Positions 7,397 to 16,327 of a stretch of 64,000 nt of DNA are shown one piece after another (the first letter of the stretch is position 1; every line of letters starts with the position of its first letter). Below the pieces are notes generated by a model, which saw nothing but the letters and a program-made list of their open reading frames with translations, was not told the DNA's origin and did no database searches. Location of the stretch: assembly GCA_049291875.1 (NCBI GenBank), contig JBATQE010000003.1, positions 31,894 through 95,893 of the forward strand, in the 5' to 3' direction. The DNA comes from CTSOIL-112 sp049291875 (lineage in GTDB: Bacteria > Pseudomonadota > Gammaproteobacteria > Burkholderiales > Burkholderiaceae). Made by a program: the position numbers and the translations under genes.

Positions 7397-8167
7397 TTAT
7401 TTAAACTCAGGCTTGCGTTTCTCGATAAACGCCGCCATGCCTTCTTTTTGATCCGCCGTGCCAAACAGGCTGTGGAAACCTCGGCGCTCAAACAACAAGC
7501 CCTGCGACAACGTGCTTTCAAACGCCTGATTCACCGCCTCCTTCGCCATCATGACCGAAATTTTGCCATAGCTGGCAATGGTTTGCGCCATTTTCAAGGC
7601 TTCACTTTGCAACTGATCGGCCGCAACGACGCGCGCGACCAGTCCCGAGCGCTCGGCCTCATCCGCTCCCATCATGCGACCGGTCAACACCATATCCATG
7701 GCTTTGGCTTTACCCACAGCACGAGTCAGGCGCTGCGTACCGCCCGCACCCGGAATCACACCGAGCTTGATTTCCGGCTGACCAAATTGCGCGGTATCGG
7801 CGGCAATAATCGTGTCACAGCTCATCGCCAATTCACAGCCACCACCCAGTGCAAAGCCCGCAACCGCAGCAATAATCGGTTTACGCATGCGCGCGACCTC
7901 GTCCCAATTGCGCGAGATGAAATTACCCGCATAAGCGGTCTCGAAATCCAAAGCGGCCATTGCCTTGATATCCGCGCCGGCGGCAAACGCCTTTTCACTG
8001 CCGGTAATGATGATCGCGCCAATGCGTGCGTCAGCCTCAAAAGCCAGCAATGCCTGCGCCAATTCATCCATCAGCGCATCATTGAGTGCATTGAGCTGCT
8101 GCGGGCGGTTCAATGTAATCCGCCCAACGGTATCCAGGTGCTCCACCGTGATATTTTGAAAGTCCAT
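7397..8167 (-). CDS. Enoyl-CoA hydratase
   Basis: A crotonase-fold protein of 256 residues that should hydrate trans-2-enoyl-CoA in fatty-acid or aromatic-acid breakdown. The oxyanion-hole segment FAAGADIKAM is at residues 61-70. The two catalytic glutamates are kept: Glu112 in GGGCELAMSCD and Glu132 in FGQPEIKLGVIPGAGGTQRL. Having both is the signature of true hydratases rather than isomerases. The C-terminal helix FEKR-type tail ends in EKRKPEF, as usual. AAGGA precedes the ATG. It appears to be a single-gene unit; the exact chain-length preference cannot be read from the sequence. Confidence 0.92.
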   Translation of the reverse strand: MDFQNITVEHLDTVGRITLNRPQQLNALNDALMDELAQALLAFEADARIGAIIITGSEKAFAAGADIKAMAALDFETAYAGNFISRNWDEVARMRKPIIAAVAGFALGGGCELAMSCDTIIAADTAQFGQPEIKLGVIPGAGGTQRLTRAVGKAKAMDMVLTGRMMGADEAERSGLVARVVAADQLQSEALKMAQTIASYGKISVMMAKEAVNQAFESTLSQGLLFERRGFHSLFGTADQKEGMAAFIEKRKPEFK

Positions 8168-8349
8168 TTGCTATCCTTTATGCAGTCAACAGTCATTAAA
8201 AACAGAGATCTTCTTGGATCATCGTCTTCATTTTAACCGATGATGCGCATCAGATGAGATTTGTTTTCCGAACTTTGGATCGCAGTGCATCCTCGCACGC
8301 TTTATGCCAAAATGATGAAATCTATTATTCGACTGTATTGGCTCAATCC

Positions 8350-10155
8350 ATGAATACTGCTGCTTTGCATTACACCATCACACCCAAGCCTCATCAACAC
8401 AGTTTTCATGTGCGATTGCGCATCACCGGTGATCATCCTTCCGGTGTAACTTTGACCTTGCCCAACTGGATTGCAGGCAGCTACATGATTCGCGATTTTG
8501 CACGGCATATTGGGTCGATTCGGGCCTATAACAATGATGGACAAAGCATTGCCCTCACCCCTATAAACCAATTTAGCTGGCAGAGTGCCGGATTTTCCAC
8601 GACGTTATATGTGGAATACGAGGTGTTTGCGCACGACCCATCGGTACGCACCGCGTATTTAGATACCGAAACCGGCTTTTTCAACACCACTTCGCTGTGC
8701 CTGAGCATTGCCGAATACGCCAAACAGCCGCACGCACTCACTGTGCGCGCGCCGGAGCATACGCAAGAATGGCAGATCGCCACACAACTGTCGCGCGCCG
8801 ACGCCACCCCCGAATACGGCTTTGGCGACTATTTTGCAGCCAACTACGACGAGCTGGCTGATCGCCCCGTGCGCATGGGGCGGCTCAATATGCTCCAATT
8901 TACCATCTACGGCGTATCGCATACCGTGGCGCTGTCAGGTGAATTTGATCATTTAAATACGCAGCGTTTGGGCAAAGACATCCAAGCCATCTGTGCCGAG
9001 CAACTGCGCCTATTTGAACCGAATATCCAGCACACCGGCCAAGCGCCGTTCGCCTCTTATCTATTCATGGTGGATGTCCGCGCATCGGGCTACGGTGGAC
9101 TGGAGCACCGCGACAGCACCGCTTTGCTGTGTTCGCGCGAGAGTCTGCCGAGCATCGCGGACACCGAAAACACGCGCCGCCCGGCGTACATCGAATTTTT
9201 GGGTTTGGTCAGCCATGAATACTTTCACAGCTGGAACGTCAAACGCATCAAACCGACCCACTTCGTAGACTACGATTTAAGCCAGCCGACCGATACCTCG
9301 CTGCTGTGGTTTTTTGAAGGCGTCACGAGCTACTACGACGATTTGATTTTGCACCGCGCCGGTATTTTGAACGAAGCGCAATATTTCGATTTGCTCAATC
9401 GCAATGTAGACAGCGTGTTTCGTCAGCGCGCACAACTGCGTCAAACCGTCACCGATGCGGGTTTTTACGCGTGGACAAAATACTATCAGCCGACAGAAAA
9501 CACACCCAATACCAATGTGAATTACTATGTCAAAGGCTGCTTGATCGCGCTGTGTATCGACCTGTTCATTCGCCACAACAGCCGCGACCATTTCAGCTTG
9601 GACGATGTGATGCGCCAATTGTGGCAAGAGTTTGGCCGCAATTTTTACCACACCGACGCGCCGCGCGGTGTGACTTTGGCCGATATTCAGGCTGCAATTG
9701 AGCGTTTTGCCGGCGGCTCGGTACAAGATTTATTGTATGTCGCACTGTACACCACACAGGTATTGCCGCTGAATTTGCTCCTGCTCACACAAGGCTTGCA
9801 CCTGAAATACTGCCCGCCCCAATCACCGGAATTGGGCGCTGCGTTGAAAAAAACCGCCGAGGGTTGGCTGGTTGAGCGCGTGGCCTCGGACAGCATGGCC
9901 GAGCGCGCAGGCATTGCGCCACAGGATATTTTGATTGCCCTGAATCGATTTAAATTGAGTCAAAAACCGGACGAGCTATTGGCCAATCATTCACGCAATG
10001 CGACGATACCCCTGTCCTTTTGGCGCGACGGCGTGCTGCACAACACCACCCTGCTCAACCGCATCTTTCCCACGCAATGGGGGTACTTTAAAATCGAAAC
10101 CTCACCACGCGCATTCAAGCTGACGACTTGGCCGGGCGCGCTGCCCGTCACGTAA
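8350..10155 (+). CDS. M61 family metallopeptidase with PDZ domain
   Basis: A glycyl-aminopeptidase-like (M61) protein of 602 residues. The zinc-binding HEYFHSWNVKRIKP (HExxH) lies near residue 290 and the third-ligand region WFFEGVTSYYDDL follows about 30 residues later. The N-terminal beta-rich region starts LHYTITPKPHQHSFHVRL, and a PDZ domain (GWLVERVASDSMAERAGI, then DILIAL) is at about residues 500-570. The frame is open upstream to 8254, but family similarity begins at the ATG at 8350. No signal peptide is obvious, so it is probably cytoplasmic. It converges on yaaA with nine bases between the stops. Confidence 0.9.
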   Translation: MNTAALHYTITPKPHQHSFHVRLRITGDHPSGVTLTLPNWIAGSYMIRDFARHIGSIRAYNNDGQSIALTPINQFSWQSAGFSTTLYVEYEVFAHDPSVRTAYLDTETGFFNTTSLCLSIAEYAKQPHALTVRAPEHTQEWQIATQLSRADATPEYGFGDYFAANYDELADRPVRMGRLNMLQFTIYGVSHTVALSGEFDHLNTQRLGKDIQAICAEQLRLFEPNIQHTGQAPFASYLFMVDVRASGYGGLEHRDSTALLCSRESLPSIADTENTRRPAYIEFLGLVSHEYFHSWNVKRIKPTHFVDYDLSQPTDTSLLWFFEGVTSYYDDLILHRAGILNEAQYFDLLNRNVDSVFRQRAQLRQTVTDAGFYAWTKYYQPTENTPNTNVNYYVKGCLIALCIDLFIRHNSRDHFSLDDVMRQLWQEFGRNFYHTDAPRGVTLADIQAAIERFAGGSVQDLLYVALYTTQVLPLNLLLLTQGLHLKYCPPQSPELGAALKKTAEGWLVERVASDSMAERAGIAPQDILIALNRFKLSQKPDELLANHSRNATIPLSFWRDGVLHNTTLLNRIFPTQWGYFKIETSPRAFKLTTWPGALPVT

Positions 10156-10164
10156 ACGCACACG

Positions 10165-10953
10165 TCACGCGTCGCGGTGGAAAATCAGCTGATGCACGCC
10201 ATTTTTCGCGGTCTGTTCATCAACGAAGTAGTAGCCATCTTCACTGAATTTTTTCAAACCATCCGCCGTATCGATTTGATTTTGCACGATATAGCGCGCC
10301 ATCGTGCCGCGCGCGCGTTTGGCAAAAAAGCTGATGATTTTGTAGCTGCCGCTTTTTTGGTCTTTGAACACGGGCGCGACCACCGGCACATGCAAAGCTT
10401 TGAGTGGAATCGCTTTGAAATATTCCTCCGACGCGAGGTTAATCAGCACTTTGTGTTTGTGTGTCGCCAATTCGGCATTGAGCTGCTTGACCAACTGCTC
10501 GCCCCAAAACGCGTATAAATCCTTGCCTTTCGGATTGGCGAGCGCCGTCCCCATTTCCAGACGATAGGCTTGTAGCAAATCCAGCGGGCGCAAAATGCCG
10601 TACAAACCGGACAAAATTCGAACCCGCGCCTGCGCCTGTTTCAAATCCGACACGCTCATGCTTTTCGCGTCAAAACCATCGTAGACGTCGCCGTTAAAAG
10701 CCAAAATCGCCGGTTTGGCATTGTCCAAAGTGAAGGTCTCCGACCATTCGGCATTGCGCGCCACATTCAGCGTCGCCAATTTATCGGAAATCGACATGAG
10801 CTGCGCCAATTGCGGTACATCGAGTTTGCGCAGCAGTTTATTGAGTTGCTTCGCCTGTGCAATGAACTGCGGTTGCGTGGCGAGTTTGGCCACATTCGCA
10901 GGGGTCGCACTTTCAAAATCAAGGCTTTTTGCGGGTGAAAGAACGGTCAACAT
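10165..10953 (-). CDS. yaaA: Peroxide stress protein YaaA (UPF0246)
   Basis: A 262-residue protein matching the YaaA/UPF0246 family from end to end. It starts MLTVLSPAKSLDFES and has the conserved LSGLYGILRPLDLLQAYRLEMG, FWGEQL, INLASEEYFKA and FFAKRARGTMARYI blocks. In E. coli, YaaA lowers free intracellular iron during peroxide stress and binds DNA; the role here is inferred from that. GGAGC stands before the ATG. It lies downstream of the DUF1615 and lgt genes on the same strand with a 31-base gap, so it could share their transcript. Confidence 0.94.
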   Translation of the reverse strand: MLTVLSPAKSLDFESATPANVAKLATQPQFIAQAKQLNKLLRKLDVPQLAQLMSISDKLATLNVARNAEWSETFTLDNAKPAILAFNGDVYDGFDAKSMSVSDLKQAQARVRILSGLYGILRPLDLLQAYRLEMGTALANPKGKDLYAFWGEQLVKQLNAELATHKHKVLINLASEEYFKAIPLKALHVPVVAPVFKDQKSGSYKIISFFAKRARGTMARYIVQNQIDTADGLKKFSEDGYYFVDEQTAKNGVHQLIFHRDA

Positions 10954-10984
10954 AGCGGTGCTCCGATCAAAACAAGTGTATCAA

Positions 10985-12127
10985 TTAGGTGGATTTCTGC
11001 GCCGTTGCCAAGCATTGCTGATAACGGCGATTGACCGAGTTCGCGTACCACTCGGTGGTTAAATTACGGGTGATTTTTTCGCTTTTCAGGCTGATTTTCG
11101 GAATTTGCTGGGCGATCGGCGCGCCGTATTTTTGCTGGTACAGTTGCGCCACCGTTCGGTAGGTGGTGCTTTGCTCAAAGTCCAAGCTTTTTTCCAAAGC
11201 CAAATCCTGAGCGATGGTCTGTGCGCTGATGTTCGGCATTTTTTTGGCAAACAATTGTTGCAGCGCCATTTCCGTTTGCGATGTGCTTTTGCCCGCGCCG
11301 CCCTCGTTGTGATTGATCAAATCTCCATCCGCAGCCAAAGGCTTCGCCGCCAATTTCGCCACCATCGCCTGAAATCCCGCATTGCGACTGGCGTAATGCC
11401 CTGCGTTGTAATCGGCAAAACGGTACAGCATCTGCTCGTAATGCGTCGGGTAGTAGAACAAATGCGCGGTACCAAACAGCACGCCGCCTTTGCGCGTGTA
11501 CAGCGTCTCGCGCATATTCAGGCTCGATTGCCCCAATTGCGCAGCGACGCGGCGGGCGTAATCAATCGATACCTGCATCGAGCCGACCGTGCCCACCACA
11601 TCGTCCACGCCCTTGCCAAATTGGCTCAAAATCGGGCCGGTGAATTTGGCGGCAGTGAACTCGGCGTACCAATTGGCCAAATCCCGCTCCGTTTTCACCT
11701 GCGCAATGCCCTCGCGAAAGGTTTTGCCATTGGCCATCGGCTGATCCAAGCGCATGCCCAAAGCCAGTCTGACCGCGATATTCTCTTCCATCTTCTTGAT
11801 TTTATTGGCCAGCAGCTTGCTCAGTCCGGGAACCGCAGGATCGACTTTATAACCGCTCTCCTGCTCAATCACCGCCATCACTGCGCAGGCCGATTCATTG
11901 GTACGCACCATGCCGACGGTGTCCAAACTGCCCAACACATCCGTCACCCACGCCTGCGCGTCGGCCTCATTCAGACGATGCGAATGCTGAATCATCTTCG
12001 CAAACACCGCATCCGGCGCGATCAAGCGCGGCTGATCGTTTGTTTGATGTACTTGATCGCACGCCGCCAAACCGAGCATGGCGAATACACACGCAAGCCC
12101 CACAGAACCACGAAATCGCCCAGTCAT
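10985..12127 (-). CDS. DUF1615 domain-containing lipoprotein
   Basis: A 380-residue lipoprotein of unknown function in the DUF1615 family. The signal peptide MTGRFRGSVGLACVFAMLGL leads to AACD, with Cys as lipid anchor. Family blocks include ACAVMAVIEQESGYKVDP, TVGSMQVSID, LFYYPTHYEQMLYRFADYNA and NRRYQQCL near the end. The EQES and GSMQVS stretches recall lytic transglycosylase-like folds, but I cannot confirm enzymatic activity. Longer starts at 12157 and 12202 would run into lgt. The ATG at 12127 is preferred: its GAGG ribosome-binding site overlaps the lgt stop, so its translation is probably coupled to Lgt, the enzyme that lipidates such proteins. Confidence 0.85.
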   Translation of the reverse strand: MTGRFRGSVGLACVFAMLGLAACDQVHQTNDQPRLIAPDAVFAKMIQHSHRLNEADAQAWVTDVLGSLDTVGMVRTNESACAVMAVIEQESGYKVDPAVPGLSKLLANKIKKMEENIAVRLALGMRLDQPMANGKTFREGIAQVKTERDLANWYAEFTAAKFTGPILSQFGKGVDDVVGTVGSMQVSIDYARRVAAQLGQSSLNMRETLYTRKGGVLFGTAHLFYYPTHYEQMLYRFADYNAGHYASRNAGFQAMVAKLAAKPLAADGDLINHNEGGAGKSTSQTEMALQQLFAKKMPNISAQTIAQDLALEKSLDFEQSTTYRTVAQLYQQKYGAPIAQQIPKISLKSEKITRNLTTEWYANSVNRRYQQCLATAQKST

Positions 12128-12137
12128 CCGTGCAGCC

Positions 12138-13022
12138 TCAGGTTTTTGCCGGTGCATTTTGGCGTTGATACGCCCACCACAGCAACACGGCTCCGGCCAC
12201 AATCATCGGCAGCGACAGCAATTGCCCCATCGAGAATCCGGCGAACAAGCCCAGAAAGTCGTCCGGCTCGCGCGCAAACTCAGCGATAAAGCGCAACACG
12301 CCGTAGCCCATCAAAAACACCGCCGAGACCGCCATCATCGGGCGAATTTTGCGCGCATACAGCCACAAAATCACGAACAGCAACAAGCCTTCGCCCAAAA
12401 ACTGGTAAATCTGCGACGGATGGCGCGGCAGCATCAGATAGTCCCCCACCTGCTGCAACAGCGTCGCGCTTTGCGGATGTGCAGTGACATACAGCACATC
12501 CGCCTCATTCGCCTGTGGAAACAGCATCAACCACGGATAATTCGCGCCAGAGACGCGTCCCCACAATTCACCATTGATAAAATTGCCCAAACGCCCCGCC
12601 GCCAAGCCAAGCGGTACCAGCGGTGCAATAAAATCCGTCACTTCCCAAAAATTACGACGGGTTTTGCGCGCGTACCAAATCATCGCGACCAATACGCCCA
12701 AAAATCCGCCGTGGAACGACATACCGCCCTGCCAAACCTTGAAAATATCACCCGGATTGGCCAAAAATTCCGCCGGTTTATAAAACAACACATAGCCCAA
12801 ACGCCCGCCGAGAATCACGCCGAGTACGCCATAAAACAAGATATCGTCCAACTCGATCGGCTTGAACCCGAGCAAAGGCATTTTTTTCGCGCGGTATTTA
12901 CCCACGAACAAAAACATCAAAAACGCCGCCAAATAGGTCAGGCCGTACCAATGCACCGGCCAACCGCCTTCGCCGCCAATTGAAAAAGCCACCGGATCAA
13001 ACTGTGGGTGAATCAGAGCCAT
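12138..13022 (-). CDS. lgt: Prolipoprotein diacylglyceryl transferase
   Basis: Lgt transfers diacylglyceryl from phosphatidylglycerol to the lipobox cysteine of prolipoproteins in the inner membrane. The 294-residue protein has about seven hydrophobic segments. The Lgt signature GRLGNFINGELWGR is at residues 143-156, and the conserved MSFHGG (His103-type) and RHPSQIYQFLGEG blocks are present. AAGGA lies before the ATG. It is the first gene of a lgt-DUF1615-yaaA string. Many lipoproteins in this window (LivK-like pair, BMP, BamC, glycine-zipper proteins) are its expected substrates. Confidence 0.96.
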   Translation of the reverse strand: MALIHPQFDPVAFSIGGEGGWPVHWYGLTYLAAFLMFLFVGKYRAKKMPLLGFKPIELDDILFYGVLGVILGGRLGYVLFYKPAEFLANPGDIFKVWQGGMSFHGGFLGVLVAMIWYARKTRRNFWEVTDFIAPLVPLGLAAGRLGNFINGELWGRVSGANYPWLMLFPQANEADVLYVTAHPQSATLLQQVGDYLMLPRHPSQIYQFLGEGLLLFVILWLYARKIRPMMAVSAVFLMGYGVLRFIAEFAREPDDFLGLFAGFSMGQLLSLPMIVAGAVLLWWAYQRQNAPAKT

Positions 13023-13206
13023 AAATATCCTTATTGATTATTCGTCTACATCTACTCAAAGATGGATGAGGCACGCATACTCTTTGCTACACAACCGTGC
13101 TGATTGATAAAAGCCAAACAGCAAGCGATTATTTTTGCATACATCATGCGCCATTCATTCCCTTACGGTAGAATACCGTCCTACATTGTACCGATGTCGC
13201 CTGCTT

Positions 13207-13246
13207 TTTTCAGGCATTTAGCGCGCTTTCATGCGGCGCCTGAAAA
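13207..13246. repeat. Inverted repeat before the cytochrome c gene
   Basis: TTTTCAGGC (13207-13215) and GCCTGAAAA (13238-13246) are exact 9-bp complements, 54 bases before the first cytochrome c start. It could be a leader hairpin or operator. The rest of the 277-base lgt/cytochrome gap shows nothing else clear. Confidence 0.5.
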
Positions 13247-13299
13247 CCGATGCGGGCGGCCGATGAACGCACGTTTTACCGAATTTTTAAGGATTTATT

Positions 13300-13614
13300 A
13301 TGAAGCGAATTTTAACCGGCACCATTTTAAGTCTCGGCCTGATTGCATTTGCGCCATCCAGCCACGCCGATGGCTATCAAATTGCCAAAGCCAACGACTG
13401 TTTCAAATGCCACGACATCAGCCAAGAGAAAAAAGGCCCGTCATTTCAATACATCAGCAACGCGTATAAAGGTCGAAGTGACGCCGCCGGTCGAATCCAA
13501 AACCCGATTCGCAACGGTATTACGTTTTACGGTTTTTGGAAAAAAATGCCTGCGCACCCCAATATGAGCGACGCCGATCTGCAAGAACTCACCCGTTGGA
13601 TTTTGAGTCAATAA
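13300..13614 (+). CDS. Small periplasmic class I cytochrome c
   Basis: A 104-residue monohaem cytochrome c (c551/c552 type). A signal peptide ends near HADG at residues 22-25. The haem site is CFKCH (Cys34, Cys37, His38) and the likely axial methionine is Met83 in KKMPAHPNMS. It should carry electrons in the periplasm between respiratory complexes. AAGGA is well placed before the ATG. A paralogue follows 114 bases downstream with the same overall layout, including the MxAHPDM segment. Confidence 0.92.
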   Translation: MKRILTGTILSLGLIAFAPSSHADGYQIAKANDCFKCHDISQEKKGPSFQYISNAYKGRSDAAGRIQNPIRNGITFYGFWKKMPAHPNMSDADLQELTRWILSQ

Positions 13615-13728
13615 AACCAGCGTAAAGCAAGGATCCATCATTACCTCAGCGTCAACGTTTTTAACGCTCACGTATTATGGCAATACTGACCCGAGGTATG
13701 AACCCGCATCCATAAAGGATTACACACC

Positions 13729-14046
13729 ATGAAACTGCTCAAACCCGCTCTGATGACTGCATTGCTCGCTTTGGGTATCGGCTCGGCACATCTCGCCGTG
13801 GCCAGCCCGCAAATTGCCAAACAATACAAATGTTTGGAATGCCATGTGCTGGACAAAAAAGTCATCGGCCCGTCGATTCGGGACATCGCCCAAAAATACA
13901 AAGGCGACCCGGGCGCCATGAGCCGTTTGACCGATCGCGTGCGCAACGGCTCGGTCGGCGCGTGGGGCACCACACCGATGCAGGCTCATCCCGATATGCC
14001 GCAAAAGGACATTGAAGCGGTCATCAAATGGATGTTGGATCGATAA
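13729..14046 (+). CDS. Small periplasmic class I cytochrome c (paralogue)
   Basis: A 105-residue monohaem cytochrome c. The signal peptide ends near AVAS at about residue 26. Haem site CLECH is Cys35, Cys38, His39, and the likely axial methionine is Met84 in TPMQAHPDM. It shares the layout KGxxDxxGxMxR...RNG with the preceding cytochrome, and the C-terminal helix ends in IKWMLDR. AAAGGA lies before the start. It is followed by a strong terminator, so the two cytochromes probably form one unit. Confidence 0.92.
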   Translation: MKLLKPALMTALLALGIGSAHLAVASPQIAKQYKCLECHVLDKKVIGPSIRDIAQKYKGDPGAMSRLTDRVRNGSVGAWGTTPMQAHPDMPQKDIEAVIKWMLDR

Positions 14047-14079
14047 ATCCATTTCCGCATCGTTGGCACATACGAAAGA

Positions 14080-14105
14080 ACGCACGGTTTTGACCGTGCG
14101 TTTTT
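14080..14105 (+). terminator. Intrinsic terminator after the cytochrome c pair
   Basis: ACGCACGGT (14080-14088) pairs with ACCGTGCGT (14093-14101) around a four-base loop, followed by T5. Confidence 0.9.
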
Positions 14106-14174
14106 GACTTTTAGCAAAATATCCTACGCGGTCTATGGCACAATACGAACTTAAAAAATAGAACCGCGACGACC

Positions 14175-14777
14175 ATGAGTTCCCACGATTCCTCTCCCTC
14201 TACCACCTCTCTCACGCCCTCCACCCGATTTTGTGCGCAATGCGGCACCGCCGTCGAATATCGCATCCCCGACGACGATTCGCGCGTGCGTGCGGTGTGT
14301 CCGAGCTGTGGTTTCGTGCATTACGACAATCCGAAAATGGTCGTCGGCACGATTCCGATATTTGAGGGCAAAGTATTGCTGTGCCGTCGCGCGATTGAGC
14401 CGGGCTATGGCCTTTGGACGCTGCCGGCGGGCTTTATGGAATGCGGCGAGAGCCTTGCGCAAGGTGCGTTGCGCGAAACATTGGAAGAGGCCTGCGCACA
14501 AGTGCAGTTGATCGAGCCGGTGTACCACATCGTCGATATTCCCTTCATCGGGCAGACGCATTTCTTTTTCCGCGCCGAGCTGGCAAAAGCGGAGTTCGGT
14601 GCGGGTGAAGAAACGCTGGAGACACGATTGTTCGCCGCAGATGAATTGCCGTGGGCGGATATTGTGTTTGAAAGCACGCGCGCCACACTGCGTGCATGGA
14701 TGGACGACCGCGCGCGCGGTATTTTCAGCACGCGCCACAGCCTGATCCAACCCAGACCCGACGACCACCGTCGCTAA
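14175..14777 (+). CDS. NUDIX hydrolase with N-terminal zinc ribbon
   Basis: A 200-residue NUDIX protein. An N-terminal zinc ribbon uses Cys20/Cys23 and Cys42/Cys45 (FCAQCG and VCPSCG). The NUDIX box at residues 86-108 is GFMECGESLAQGALRETLEE followed by AC; the last consensus glycine is replaced, which is common in this subgroup. Substrates cannot be read from the sequence: nucleoside diphosphate derivatives or NAD(H)-type molecules are possible. It is the first gene of a cluster with aat, bpt and pyrD on the same strand, starting 70 bases after the cytochrome terminator. Confidence 0.88.
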   Translation: MSSHDSSPSTTSLTPSTRFCAQCGTAVEYRIPDDDSRVRAVCPSCGFVHYDNPKMVVGTIPIFEGKVLLCRRAIEPGYGLWTLPAGFMECGESLAQGALRETLEEACAQVQLIEPVYHIVDIPFIGQTHFFFRAELAKAEFGAGEETLETRLFAADELPWADIVFESTRATLRAWMDDRARGIFSTRHSLIQPRPDDHRR

Positions 14778-14794
14778 TCATTTCGCTCATATCT

Positions 14795-15571
14795 ATGAAT
14801 AGCGAACATCCGTTCACCCTCGTGCATCAACCCGCCGATTTGCCCACTCATGCGCAGATCAGCCTCGGCGCGCCGCACCTGGACAGCGTGTATGCGGTTG
14901 GCTTCGCGATTGACGCCGATTGGGTCGAGACGGCGTATCAGCGCGGGCTTTTTCCGTGGTACAACGAGGGCGAACCGGTTCTGTGGCACAGCCCTGAGCC
15001 GCGCATGGTGTTGGCTTTGGATGAATTCAAAATCAGCCAGTCGCTGCATAAACGCCTCAAGCAATGGGCGCGGCAACCCGCACTGGGCTACCGTGTCACG
15101 CTGAATCGCTGTTTTGATCGTATCATCAGCGCGTGTTCGGAAACGCCGCGCGCGGGGCAAGACGGCACTTGGATACACAGCGCGCTGAAAAATGCCTATA
15201 TCGAGCTGCACCGACGCCAACGCGCCGTCAGCGTTGAACTGTGGCAGTATGATCAGCTCGTCGCCGGTTTATACGGTGTCCTGCTGGGCAAAATGTTTTT
15301 TGGCGAGTCCATGTTCACGCAGGTGAGCGATGGCTCCAAAGTCGCACTTGCCTGCTGGGTTCAGTGTTTGCGCGAACACGGCGGACAGTGGATTGACTGC
15401 CAGCAAGTCACTGCACATCTGACCCGTTTGGGTGCGCGCCCCCTCGCGCGCGAGGTGTTTTTCCAGCGCAGTGCCGAATGGATGCGCGCCGAGCCGATCA
15501 ACTGGTCGTCGCTGTGCGCACACGATAATCTGTTAAACTACTTCGGTCCGCCTTTGAGTACACACGCATGA
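14795..15571 (+). CDS. aat: Leucyl/phenylalanyl-tRNA-protein transferase
   Basis: Aat adds Leu or Phe from aminoacyl-tRNA to proteins with N-terminal Lys or Arg, marking them for ClpS/ClpAP. The 258-residue protein has the family blocks FPWYNEGEPVLWHSPEPRMV, WIHSALKNAYIELH, VAGLYGVLLGKMFFGESMF and the C-terminal LGARPLARE. The frame is open 33 codons further upstream, overlapping the NUDIX gene, but similarity starts at the ATG at 14795. Its stop overlaps the start of bpt by four bases (ATGA), so the two are translationally coupled. Confidence 0.95.
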   Translation: MNSEHPFTLVHQPADLPTHAQISLGAPHLDSVYAVGFAIDADWVETAYQRGLFPWYNEGEPVLWHSPEPRMVLALDEFKISQSLHKRLKQWARQPALGYRVTLNRCFDRIISACSETPRAGQDGTWIHSALKNAYIELHRRQRAVSVELWQYDQLVAGLYGVLLGKMFFGESMFTQVSDGSKVALACWVQCLREHGGQWIDCQQVTAHLTRLGARPLAREVFFQRSAEWMRAEPINWSSLCAHDNLLNYFGPPLSTHA

Positions 15572-16308
15572 GAACCGAACATCAGCAATTGACCCAGCTC
15601 CAACTGTACCGCACCGATGAGTATCCGTGTAGCTACCTGCCCGAGCGTCTGGCGTCCTCGCAGATGGTCGCGCCGATTGACCGCATCAATGACAGCAACT
15701 ACGGTCAACTGATTGATCTGGGCTTTCGCCGCAGCGGTCTGTATGTCTACCGCCCGCAATGCCCCAACTGCCGCGCCTGCCAATCCTACCGCATCGTGGT
15801 CAACGCCTTCGCGCCCAATCGCAGCCAACGCCGCTGTTGGAAAAAATGGTCGCATCTGCATGTGCGCATGGTCGATTTGCACTTTTCCGAAGAGCATTTC
15901 GCCCTCTACCGCCGCTACATCGAGTCGCGCCACGCCGACGGCGCCATGGCGAACGATACCGAAGAGCAGTACCAACAATTTTTCCTGCGCAGCGCGATCA
16001 CCAGTTTTTTGGTCGAATTCCGCGACGCGCACGGCGTTTTGCGCATGATCAGCGTGATTGATCAAACCGCCATCGGCCTGTCGGCAATGTACACGTTTTA
16101 CGACCCCGCGCCCGAATTTGCCGGCCTCGGCACCTACGGCATACTCTGGCAGGTGCAAATCGCCCGCCAATTTGGTTTAAAATTTGTCTACCTCGGCTTT
16201 TGGATTGCCGGTAGTCCCAAAATGCGCTACAAACAACAATTTGGCCCTGCCGAAATTTTGCTCAACGGCGTTTGGCAGCCTTTCAAAGCCAGCAACGAAA
16301 CGAATTAA
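15568..16308 (+). CDS. bpt: Aspartate/glutamate leucyltransferase (Bpt)
   Basis: Bpt transfers Leu from Leu-tRNA to N-terminal Asp or Glu, an N-degron step. The protein has 246 residues. Diagnostic blocks are YPCSYLPERLASSQMVAP, GFRRSGLYVYRPQC, CRACQSYRI (Cys pair), RSQRRCW and the C-terminal YLGFWIAGSPKMRYK. It overlaps aat by four bases and precedes pyrD by 19 bases. Family naming sometimes uses ate for the arginyl version; bacterial members of this length are leucyltransferases. Confidence 0.93.
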   Translation: MRTEHQQLTQLQLYRTDEYPCSYLPERLASSQMVAPIDRINDSNYGQLIDLGFRRSGLYVYRPQCPNCRACQSYRIVVNAFAPNRSQRRCWKKWSHLHVRMVDLHFSEEHFALYRRYIESRHADGAMANDTEEQYQQFFLRSAITSFLVEFRDAHGVLRMISVIDQTAIGLSAMYTFYDPAPEFAGLGTYGILWQVQIARQFGLKFVYLGFWIAGSPKMRYKQQFGPAEILLNGVWQPFKASNETN

Positions 16309-16327
16309 AAACCACCACGAACTCATC

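Noticed and set aside
11105..12983. Long open frames opposite DUF1615 and lgt
   Set aside because: Both are Arg/His/Gln-rich mirror frames of genes with strong family blocks.
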